Origin: Rhabditoides inermis | Taxonomy: Eukaryota > Nematoda > Chromadorea > Rhabditida > Rhabditidae | Assembly (NCBI GenBank): GCA_963966185.1 | Contig: CAWZYM010000325.1 | Coordinates: 39,591-103,590, forward strand | DNA length: 64,000 nucleotides | Direction: 5' to 3' | In this document: positions 49,017 through 58,838 of the stretch, piece by piece | Numbering within the stretch: position 1 is the stretch's first letter | Layout: each line of letters opens with the position of its first letter | Program-made: the position numbers and the translations under genes | Notes under the pieces: generated by a model | Seen by the model: only the letters and a program-made list of their open reading frames with translations | The model's database searches: none | What the model was told of the DNA's origin: nothing

Positions 49017-49556
49017 CGTGTCTCTCGTTTGGTTATTCTTCTTCTCTTTCGGGTTAGTTATCCACGCATAACACAACTACACTGCAACTGCAACACGAAG
49101 TCAACACATTCCTATCCCCCTCTCCCACATATAGATACTGACACGAAGTTTCAAACTTCTCACACAAAGGACATCAACACTCAATCATTAACGCAGCGTT
49201 TCATCAAAAAAACAATTTATTAAATTAAATCGAAAATTCGTATAATAAATCGAATGAGGGAGAATCTTTGCATGCAACACAGACAACAACTCTTGAGCCG
49301 CATCATCGATATCAATTACTACATGCAAAAGTACTAAAACATAATCGGTGATAGGGAAAGAGACAACAATCGACAATCACAATCATCACATACTGATATA
49401 AATAGACAATAACTTACTGCAAGATTCCGTGGGGGGGATGGTTGGTTGGTTTGGTCGCGCGGACCGATGATTCACTACACTAGACACACTCAAACACTCA
49501 TGCTACAGTCTTGAATTGTATTCTACTGCTACTCCTTCCTCCTTTCTCTTCCCTCT

Positions 49557-50832
49557 CTAGCGGAAGTACTGCGGCTGCTGCTGGGGCGGAGCGAACATCG
49601 AGTTCTGAAACAAACCTCTCTCTCTATCTCTCTATCCCTATCCCTATCTCTCTCTCTATCTATCCCTCCCTCCCTCCTCCCTTTCCCTTACCCTTACCTG
49701 TCCAGTGAGCTTGTTCATAGCCCTGCTGGGGGCGAATCCGAGCACCTTCTGCAGGTTCTGTCGAATGGTCATGGTGCAGAGAATGTAGAGGAAGATGAAC
49801 GAGCAGTCGGTCATGTCCTCGCCCATCTACAATCAACCATTACATGCGTTTCATTTGGAAATTCTCCCCTCAACCGACCAGATCGTACAAGCATAAAAAT
49901 TAGGTCAATAAAAGAAGTCACGCTAACAATACGCTTCATACGTTCTACACTTTCAACAACAAACGTTTTGCACAATGTGACCGTCTCTCTCCAACTCCTA
50001 CACCACTAAACGCACGAGGTTCCTGTGGCTGAGTCCCTGGATGAATCCGATGGGGTGGAAGGGCAGCTTGGCCACCACGCGGCCCTCAAAGATGGAAGAG
50101 AAGGTGGAGAGCAGCGCCGTGAACGTCATGCCAATCGCCAGCATAGATTTCATCTTGAACATCGACATGTCCCGGTTCGTCGCCTGAAATGAAAACAAAT
50201 GTATGCGAATACAAATACGTTTCCTCTCCCAATTTTATGTTTCGGAACAATGAAAAATTCAATACATATCCCGTAATCACAATACAAATACGTTTCTTCT
50301 CCCAACTACATGTTTCAGGACAACGAAAAATGCAATATGTGTCCTGCAGTCAAAATACAAATACGTTTCTTCTCTCAACTATATGTCTCGGAATAACGAA
50401 AAATTCAATACATGTCTCGTAGTCATAATACAAATACGTTTCACCTCCTACTCATACATCACTGTACATCAATAAATCCATTTCAGTCCTAGTCTAGTAA
50501 CACATGAATTGAGATTGAAGTCCTAAGACCACTAATGATCCTGTCGCAACACCTCCCCCCTACCTTGAGCTTCTCCTCGTCCCTCTCGATCCTCTTCTTG
50601 GCGTTCCGGCTGCCCGTTCCCTCGTCCACCGCCTCCTTCTTCTTCTCCAGACGCTTCGCCTTCCGATCCATCTCAGACTGAACTCACGATTGCAATATTG
50701 CAAAACAAGTAACCCCTCCACCTTGAGCCTCTTGTACTCGTCGCTCCTGTAGACCATCAGCCAGGTGAGGCCCTCTCCGAGAAGGGCGGTGAACACCGCA
50801 ATGCCAATGATCAGAAGACAGTCAGACAGCAT
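49557..50832 (-). CDS. TMCO1: TMCO1 homolog (ER calcium-load-activated channel / translocon factor), 189 aa
   Basis: Five exons: 50722-50832, 50564-50677, 50016-50183, 49698-49826 and 49557-49604, giving 189 codons against 188 in human TMCO1. TMCO1 is an ER membrane protein of the EMC3/Oxa1 type, described both as a calcium leak channel and as part of the multipass translocon. Visible here are TM1 'CLLIIGIAVFTALLGEGLTW', the coiled coil 'KRLEKKKEAV..KKRIERDEEKLK', the signature 'IFEGRVVAKLPFHPIGFIQG', 'LSHRNL', and 'DCSFIFLYILCTMTIRQNLQ' with KVLGFAPSRA. ATG follows a TTTCAG acceptor immediately (50833-50838), which suggests trans-splicing. The gene lies 357 bp downstream of the Phe-tRNA synthetase gene and 540 bp upstream of imb-2, all on the same strand. 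Confidence 0.96.
50212..50440. repeat. 73-bp tandem repeat in TMCO1 intron 2
   Basis: CAAATACGTTTC recurs at 50212, 50285, 50358 and 50431, a constant 73-bp period. Between the anchors, variants of ATGTTTCGGAACAATGAAAA and AATTCAATACAT are conserved, giving about three full units. Confidence 0.88.
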
Positions 50833-50838
50833 CTGAAA
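50833..50838 (-). promoter_or_regulatory. Splice acceptor abutting the TMCO1 start codon
   Basis: TTTCAG read on the - strand, directly before ATG. A likely spliced-leader acceptor site. Confidence 0.5.
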
Positions 50839-51189
50839 TTCAATCATGGTCTTCTAAATCAATAAACTAATAATAAAACGCAATAACAATAATGGAGATA
50901 GCTGCACGCTGGTCGCCGAACCAGTATATCAATGAGCAATCAATTCAAGGTCACACACACCGCGACTGCGCGCGGACACATCCATAAACGTATTTATCAA
51001 CACCATAGCGGGGCAAAACAATCAACAAGCAACAACGTATCACTGTGAAATGAGAGGAAGGGGAATAGAAACTGTATGGGAGACACCAGGACACCAATGC
51101 TCTAGACATTCATAATAGCAATGAGGACTAATGAATCACTCATAGAGGCTGTCACCTGGCTAGCGATCGATAAATCAATCGATACGCGC

Positions 51190-54100
51190 TCACAGGAACG
51201 GCTCAATGTTGATCTCGATGGCGCAGCACGGGAGGGTGAGGCCGAACGAGGTGATCACCTGCAAGATGACGTCACATATCAACACCAACACGCAACACGT
51301 CACCAATCCACTCACCTCCGGATGCAGAGCTCCCATCCTTCCAATGAACACGTTGCCGGGTCCGTAGATGGACGCGCAGCGGCCGGGGAAGAAGGTGGCG
51401 TCTACAGTAGTCATATCGATTGATCGCCCCGCTCTCCCAACTCACCATCCTCCTCCTTGATGTAGTATCCCTTGCCATCCTTGGACGGGTTCACATCCAG
51501 CAGACGCATCACACGATCCAGGAATCCGTGCACAATCTACAAACAATCAATCAATGACGTCACTTGGAAGAACCCACCTCGAATCCAGCAGCCCTGTTGT
51601 AGTAGACAGCTCCGAGACGACGCTCGTTCGAAGCGCCAGTGTCTGGAGAAACATTTATCATAACCGTATCCACAATCACCTCATATCTGCATATCTCCAA
51701 CATATAACTCACCCGAGTTGTCGTCCTTCAACACCACGTCCTGCAGCTCGAACAGCCGCAGCGGCAGCGGCATGTCCCTGTTCGACGCCAGAGTCTTTAG
51801 CAGACCAGGCAGCAGAGAGGTGCGCGCCACCTCAATCATTACAATTGCAATTAAATTTTACTGGCACTACGTAGAAAGTCGATATTATCGTCGAATAGAA
51901 ACACAGTACATACAGAATACATGAAACATACAAGGCACGATTCTAAACATCGAAACTTCGAAACTCGACCGCTCACCTGGAACTCCTGTGTCTTGGGGTT
52001 GGAGATGTGGACGGCGGAGGCGAGCACCTCGGGCTTGCGCATCTTCGACGCCACGTCGTCGCGGGAGCACAGGGCAAAGTTCAGAGCTTCCGTCCAGCCA
52101 GCCATCGCTACCTGCAACAAGGATTTATGTAGGTTTTCATTATAACAATGTTCTCAAAGATCGCTGAATATGCGACAAAATAAATTACGCAAATCATACA
52201 ACTCAACTCTCAAGATTCCCGATCAATTGTTGTTTTGCAGTCATTTGTCATTTCCACAAATCAATACCCAACCCACCTCCTGCCTGAGCAAATCGGACAG
52301 CGCGTTGAGGGGCTGGGGACAGGCGATAGTCGACGACTCGGGAAGACGCTTGGTGAGGTTGTTGAAGCCGTACGCGATGCCCACGTCCTCCGCAATGTCG
52401 CACTCGTGCAGAATGTCGTGACGCGTCGGCGGAATCAGAACCTACAACTCACAATTGATTTGAACGACTAAACACAAACTCAACTTGCGATTACTACATC
52501 AACGTCCCCATCCAGAAACAACGATGTATTCTAGAAGAAACATATAAAACGCGTTGCCCACCTTGATGATCCCCTTGTTGACAATCTCTGGCTGGAGTCC
52601 CATCGCCTCGAGCAGCTCCTTCATCTCCTTCTCGTCCAGGTCGAAGCCGATCTTGTTGTTGATCGGAGCGCACTCCACCACCTGCTCGCGATACGACAGC
52701 TTCTGCAATACAATAGGTGAAATCATGTATCATTTTTCATGAACTCGGCATACCATCAATTACTGGACACAATAAACGCCTGCCTACAAAATATGCTTGA
52801 AACATACAAGACCCAATATATAAATATCTCACCGGGTACTCCTCGGTCCTTCCATCCTGCTCGTACACAACCTGCACCGGCTCGATCCTGAAACACAATC
52901 AGTGAGGCCACGCCCCTCTAGCCCCACCCCTCCACTCACGTGTACTTCTGTCCGCAGTACTCGGAGAAGAGGGCGCAGATCGTATCGAGTGTGACGATTG
53001 CCTTGGTGAGGTCTGTGGCGGTGGCCTCGATGAGGATGTTCTTCGTGTTCAGCGTGATCTTCGAGTGCTCTCCGTTGATGATCGGCGGCATCGAGCACAC
53101 CACGCCCTTCGCGTCGTAGATCACCGGGTACCGCTCCTTGTCCGCAATGATCGGCAGGTACGCCTTCAGGTGGCTGTCCGTCTGCAAAAAATCGATGAAT
53201 AGATGTCCAATAAACAAAGTAACGCACGGCGTAGAGGGTCATGAGCTCCTCGGCAGTGTATTCCTTGGTTTGGTTGAGGGGGCAGAACTTGATCTCTCCG
53301 GGCAGCTCGGCGCGGTACTCAAACGGACCTGTAAGCGACATTGTATATCATACGTTTCGAGAGATCTCAAAATAGACTCGGCACCCGACACGGTCATGCA
53401 GAACACAACATATAAGGCTCACCCTGGATGGTGTCGAGGTCGTGGGTTCCGATGGCGACGAGCGTGCGCTTGCGGCAGATGTTCTGGTGCAGCTTGTCCT
53501 GAATCACAATGTATAAGTACTTTATTATTATTCAACATGATAATCACTGCTCAACAGTTGTGCCTACCTGCAGGTCAATGAACGAGGCGTACGAGTCCTC
53601 GTCGAGGGTGACGTCGCGGAGGACGGCTCCCACCACGAACGGACGTACCGACGCCGTCTGCAAGGATCATGGTTGCGACAAATTGCATCATACACAAAAC
53701 GTACGTTTCAAATAGAAATCGAATTCTAAACTGGCTAAATAAGATAATACGACGCGGATGATCAACGAAACCGAAACTTCGATATGCAATGCCCATACAC
53801 CCACCTCCTTCTTGACAATGATTTTCTCGAGCTCGCCGCTGGGACGCACCAGCTTGTACTGCGGCTGCTTGATCCTAGAAATATTATATTATGTATTAGT
53901 ATCGTTTTTTGTACCAGTATGATTTCTTGATCTACATTTGAACACTAGAATACAACAAATCAATCTGGAAACAGCGCTCACTTCTTCTGGAAGACCTTGA
54001 TGGCGCGGGCGAGTCCCTCGACCGACAGCAGGTCGTAGCGATTCGCCGGGATGTCGATCTTGTACACCTAACCAACACGCATATGTTATGAACTGAATAA

Positions 54101-54386
54101 ATATAATAATTGAAAAAAGTAAGACTCACCTCCTCGGCACTCAGGTCAGCGGCAGCAGCGGCTCCGCGCTCCTTCTCGACAGCCGCCTTCTCGGAGGTCT
54201 ACGAAGCAATCAATCAAACGCGCAATGTGTGGATACACTTTAAACATAACAATATACATTGTAAATACTCACAATCTCATCGAGTTCGAGTCCGTAGTCG
54301 AAGCAAAGCTCGTCGAACTCCTTCTCGGTGTAGACGTGACCGAAGTGCTTGTCGAGCACCGACTTCTTGATGCCAACGGTCGGCAT
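51190..54386 (-). CDS. fars-3: Cytosolic phenylalanyl-tRNA synthetase beta subunit, 590 aa
   Basis: The beta chain of the (alpha-beta)2 enzyme that charges tRNA-Phe and edits mischarged Tyr. Seventeen exons: 54273-54386, 54130-54198, 53982-54067, 53805-53874, 53568-53657, 53423-53498, 53228-53328, 52940-53181, 52833-52887, 52562-52702, 52277-52441, 51977-52111, 51713-51830, 51578-51642, 51446-51536, 51316-51401 and 51190-51258. The sum is 1,773 nt (human FARSB has 589 aa). Landmarks: N-terminal '[20 protein letters not shown]' with '[15 protein letters not shown]'; '[20 protein letters not shown]'; the B3/B4 editing domain with '[14 protein letters not shown]' and '[19 protein letters not shown]'; the B5 region with '[20 protein letters not shown]'; and a C-terminal class II-like core including '[10 protein letters not shown]' and 'GALHPEV'. 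Nothing is missing. The exon 13 acceptor is TTGAG, weaker than the others. Confidence 0.97.
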
Positions 54387-54614
54387 GTTGACCCTTTAAA
54401 ACAGAATGTAAACAAGATCATACGCATGGATATCATATAAAAAATCGATACATTTTTTTAATTTAAAATTATGCGATGCCAACAACGCCTTGCAGCACCA
54501 ATGTGGGGTTGCATCACGCTTCCGCCAAAAATAGTGGAAAAATATCATGACAGGAGGGAACTGAGATGAGAGCCATATTGCCTGCAAGTGTGTAGCGTTC
54601 TAGGATATTCACGC

Positions 54615-54790
54615 CGGGTAATAAATTAGTAACTTATTACTAATGAAAATTTGATAGTAATAAATCAGCTTCATTTATAAGTAATAAAAGTTTACAACTC
54701 ATTTATCAGTCATAAATCATTGCGGTTTCCTACTACTAATTTAGCACTAATAAATTAGTAGTAAAATTTTGCAACTAATTTATTAGTCAT
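54615..54790. repeat. AT-rich palindromic repeat cluster
   Basis: Variants of TAATAAATTAGTAG and TACTAATTTATTAGT recur at least six times in both orientations, making a self-complementary AT-rich block. Confidence 0.7.
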
Positions 54791-55829
54791 ACTTTCGAAT
54801 TTAAAATTGGTCTTGGAACGAAAACATTCAAGATTTTGATGACTGTAGCCGGTTTTGGCAATGTCATCATCATCAGCTGTCCTGCTTGTTCTTGTTTTTT
54901 TTCACGACGGTGGAATGTTTTGTTATGTTTAAAGGAGAGGAGTACGCAACGAAAAATTGGAATGACCAGTTGATGTCTCACGTCAAAATGATTTTTACAA
55001 AAGTCTCTAGGTTCGTGGCGGGACCAAGCTTGCATCTAAATTCCCATTGGAAACTCGTGCCAAGTTTGTACCTCACCGCGAAGGAAGCGCCGATTGCCTG
55101 ATTTTCAAGATGCTATTTCATTTTATATTACATTTATATTAATTAGTAGAATTTTTATTTTTGTTTCATTTTAATCACCATATCAACATTGATTATGTCA
55201 ACCTCGTGTTATTATTCCGTACACCTCTCCTTTAAATGATGTTTTGACATGTATATTCATATGCATTTTGAGTATGTCAATTGTGTGTTATCATTACATG
55301 CGATTATCTCATTGTAGACAAATACCCGTTCTCTGATGCAGTGCTGATGGTGCTGCTGATGCTGCCTGCCGCTTTCCCAACAACAAGGAACAATGAAGGT
55401 GAGCACAACTGTATTGTTTCGTATGAACGGATTGTGAAAATGTTGTAGTGTTGATTTATGTGCATTGTGCATCCTGTGTATCATGCTGACCTCGTCATTG
55501 CAGATTACGTAAGCGTGTGTCGTCGTGTAGATTGAACGAAGCTGGCAAGTCAGGGAGAGAAGAAGAACGAAGAAAGAAGAAGCAGAAGAAGAGAGGGCGC
55601 CGGATTGGCGATTCAATAAATCTTCGACAAATTGTTGTTATTTTATGTTGAAAGATTGCCTCAAAATAAACAAGGTTATCGAAATCGATGTTTGTTATTT
55701 GAAATCGATTTTTCTATGACTGTGGTTGGATAGTAGTTGTGTGATTTTGGGTTTGCACGAATCGAGGTGGAATAAGCCCAACGGAAAGGAAGGAATTGAC
55801 ATTCAACGTAAAAAAAAATCATCTGTGAC

Positions 55830-55932
55830 AGATCTGTAGCAGATCTGTAGCAAATCTGTGACAGATCTGCTCCCCACAGATCTGTCACAGACTCCACACA
55901 GATCTCGGACAGAGTCTGTGTCAGATCTGTGG
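55830..55932. repeat. CAGATCTG palindrome cluster
   Basis: AGATCTGT, CAGATCTG and near variants occur about ten times in 100 bp, mixing direct and inverted copies ('GTGACAGATCTG' against 'CAGATCTGTCAC'). Confidence 0.85.
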
Positions 55933-55997
55933 TGAGTTAATATATTAGTAATAAAATTTTACCGGAGTTATTGTTAGCTTGTAAATTGAGAAGATTA

Positions 55998-56060
55998 ATC
56001 AAATCAATCAATCATTTATCCAGAATCGCTTTATCCTGACTATACAACAAGTGCATACGG
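55998..56060 (-). mobile_element. Second copy of the (GATT)n-ended element
   Basis: AATCAATCAATCATTTATCCAGAATCGCTTTATCCTGACT matches the junction at 29883-29925. The tetranucleotide run is short here. Confidence 0.45.
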
Positions 56061-56460
56061 TACACCACAAGGGCTAAGCGCTGGGAGAAACACAGTTTAG
56101 CAACGGGGATGGTAGGGTCGAAGGTCGAAAGTCGATATTTGATCGATAATCAGTCGATAATCATTCAATTTCCTTTCCATAATCCATTAGAATTAGATAC
56201 CATTGTAGACAACAGTGGAGCTCCGGGTGTTCCTTTCCTTCCATTATAATCCACGAATAGTAACTCCAGGGCTGGGTTGACTGCGTTCTCAGTGAGCTAT
56301 TCCCCGCCTTGCTCAAGGGTACTGGGGGAAGATCATTTCGACCCGACCGCGCGATGCGAGAGAGGAAGAAATAATAATGAGAAGAATGATAGAGCCATAA
56401 AATACGGAACAGTACTCTCTGTAAAAACGCCTTACATCTGTAGCGGGAAGTCAGCAGGAG

Positions 56461-56465
56461 AAAGA

Positions 56466-56529
<64 letters not shown>

Positions 56530-56603
56530 AGAGAAAAGAGAGAGAAAAGAGAGAGAGAGAATGAAAGAGAGAAAGAAGGAGAGAGCATGAGCAAGATAGA
56601 GAC

Positions 56604-56640
<37 letters not shown>

Positions 56641-56650
56641 CAGAGAGAGC
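56461..56650. repeat. (GA)n microsatellite, about 190 bp
   Basis: GA dinucleotides with AGAAAAG and CAGAGA interruptions, upstream of the MSP polyA region. Confidence 0.95.
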
Positions 56651-56831
56651 CCGTTCAGTGACTGCGCTTCACCTTCAACTCTTCATCCTTTTTTATTCAT
56701 CTCGGTGTTTACTAGCTGTAGAAAGCTAAATGTTTTTTGTGAAAGTTGTGAAAAACACTTCATGTGTTTGCTAATGTTGTAAGATAATAACCAGATGTCC
56801 ATTCAAACAACGCACTCATTTTGAAAGACAA

Positions 56832-56837
56832 TTTATT
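56832..56837 (-). terminator. Polyadenylation signal AATAAA of the MSP gene
   Basis: TTTATT on the + strand, 28-33 nt beyond the MSP stop codon. Confidence 0.7.
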
Positions 56838-56864
56838 GACGTCACGTTAGCACGCTTATGTTGT

Positions 56865-57310
56865 TCAAGGGTTGTACTCGATGGGGAGGTTCTTGCGGCG
56901 GACCATTCCGTCTCCCTGGAACCACTCGCGGCGGAAGGTCTTGGCGGCGCCGTCGGGGGTGTTGGTCCACTCGATGGTGATGCGGTCGTTGTTGGTGTCC
57001 TCCTCTCCGAACTTGAACGCGTCGCAAGAGACGGCCATCAGCACGTTCTCCTTGGGGTCGAGCACTCCGCACGGCGGGTCGACGCCGAGGCGCTTCATGT
57101 TGGTCGTCTTGATGGCCCATCCGATGCGGCGACCTCCGGCGTTGATGATCTGAACGGAAGCAGATGAAAACCAATCGATAAGCAATCGATATCACTTGAT
57201 TAACAGGGTCACACCTTGATGTGGTAGGTGTGCTTGTCATCGTAGGGGGCGTTGAAGACAATCTTGGTACCCGGCTGGGTGTTGATATCTCCGGGAGGGA
57301 CGGACGTCAT
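56865..57310 (-). CDS. msp: Major sperm protein (MSP), 126 aa
   Basis: Cytoskeletal and signalling protein of amoeboid nematode sperm. Its Ig-like dimers polymerise to drive pseudopod crawling, and it is also released as an oocyte maturation signal. Two exons, 57215-57310 and 56865-57149, with one 65-bp intron in phase 0. The sequence is nearly canonical: start MTSVPPGDI, '[20 protein letters not shown]', '[20 protein letters not shown]', '[20 protein letters not shown]', and the end '[19 protein letters not shown]'. Length is the usual 126-127 aa. The AATAAA is close to the stop, giving a very short 3' UTR as in other MSP genes. Single copy in this window. Confidence 0.98.
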
Positions 57311-57607
57311 GGCGAATGGATGCCAACAGCACGCCGCGCCCTCCTTTTATTCCTTCTTCCAGCGATTCCAGTCACGCTAATCAGGGACTTACCGGCATGA
57401 CTGCATAATGCCAGTAGTCCTAACGAATAATTCAAAACTGTCCAATCAGCATGGCTAATTCGTATTCCGTGCGCGTGCATCAGATAAAAACGATCTAGTA
57501 AAAACATAAACAGTGGAAGATGTTGTATGAACTATCCGCTCTCCATGATCCCATCTCAATAACTACTACCACTCCTCTGTCTTTCTCCCTCTCCCCTCTC
57601 TCTCTCG

Positions 57608-57652
<45 letters not shown>

Positions 57653-57869
57653 CTTATCTCATTCAGCCAGTCACATCAAAAATCACGTATATATCCTTTT
57701 TATCACACTTATTAATAATCACACATTATTAGGCCACAAACACACAAACTGAGTAACGATTGATCAGTGGTCCGCAGCGATTCACCCGTACTGAAAAGGA
57801 CACTCGAATCGAGGCGGGCCACTGCAGAAAGGAAAGGGAAAGACAAATCGGATTTTCGGATACAACCAA
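57311..57869. other. Short intergenic region, MSP promoter side and SXP/RAL-2 3' end
   Basis: Contains a (CT)n tract at 57585-57650 and GATA-type sites (for example GATAAAAACG near 57484). The MSP promoter and the 3' UTR of the upstream gene must fit in 559 bp. Confidence 0.5.
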
Positions 57870-58043
57870 TCAGAACTCGATGACTCCATCCTCATTGTAG
57901 TCGAATGAGCCAGGTTGCATGAAGTTCCTTGGAGCCACTTCCTCCTGATTCTTCTTTCCCTTCTTCTCCTTCTTGTCCTTCCGAGCCTTCTTGTCTTTCT
58001 TGCCATTCTTCCGGTTCTCCTTATCCTGAAAAAAAAAAAGAGT

Positions 58044-58075
<32 letters not shown>

Positions 58076-58792
58076 CGTTACCTCTCCTACGCGTCCTCCC
58101 TTCATTCCCTTCCTGATCGATCGCAGTTCCTTCTTCACATCGTCCGAGAGGCCAGCGAAGATTGCTTTCATCTTCTCCTTGCGAACAGACGGCGACAGGG
58201 ATTCGTCCTGACATCGAAGCGATTATTGAATGATATGGCGTTTTATGCTTTCTCTTTGAATTTCAATTTCTGCGCGGTGTTCACTGTCCTCTGAAAAAGA
58301 TCGTAGCCAATCGAAACACATCAGCCTATTTTCATCTAATGATCGCCATGCATTGTTCACTACGTCGTTAGGTGGTTGTCGCTCCATCCTTCAATGTTTG
58401 TCAGTTCGTCATGAATACGTTTCATGTCTGCTTTATTTCATCTGTTTCCACTAGATTACTTATGAAAAGACGCAATTTGACTTTAAAAAAAAACTCAAAA
58501 CTCCATGTACATCCATACCAAATACATCATTCGAAACTTCCTCGCCTTGAACAGCTCTACCCTGTCAGCTTCTTATCTAGTATCTATTGATGGAAACTAA
58601 ACCTTCACCCGATGCAACATTCTTCATTTCCCTCACCTTGAGCTGCTCGACCAGCTGCTTGTCAGCCTCTTGAGCAGCGGGGGAGAGCTTGGCGACAGCC
58701 GCGGCGTGGTCGGACTCCATCCTCTCCCGGCGAGCAGACTGATCCGACAGGAACGACTTCCAGGAGGCCTGGAGGGAGTGCATAGAGAGAGA

Positions 58793-58838
<46 letters not shown>

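Larger units (their letters stand above)
54387..56864. other. Intergenic region with several repeats
   Basis: No firm gene. It contains AT-rich palindromic repeats (54615-54790), a short open frame at 54886-55101 with no recognisable domain, and a possible two-exon micro-ORF (55347-55397 joined near 55504-55535, ending before AATAAA at about 55614) that starts MVLLMLPAAF. It also has AGATCTGT palindromes (55830-55930), an (AATC)-ended element (55998-56060) and a long GA tract (56461-56650). Confidence 0.5.

Noticed and set aside
53138..53581. 147-aa + strand open frame
   Set aside because: Antisense shadow of Phe-tRNA synthetase beta exons 6-8.
54886..55101. 71-aa open frame (MFLFFFTTVECF...)
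   Set aside because: No domain, no splice partner, AT-rich intergenic context. Left unannotated.
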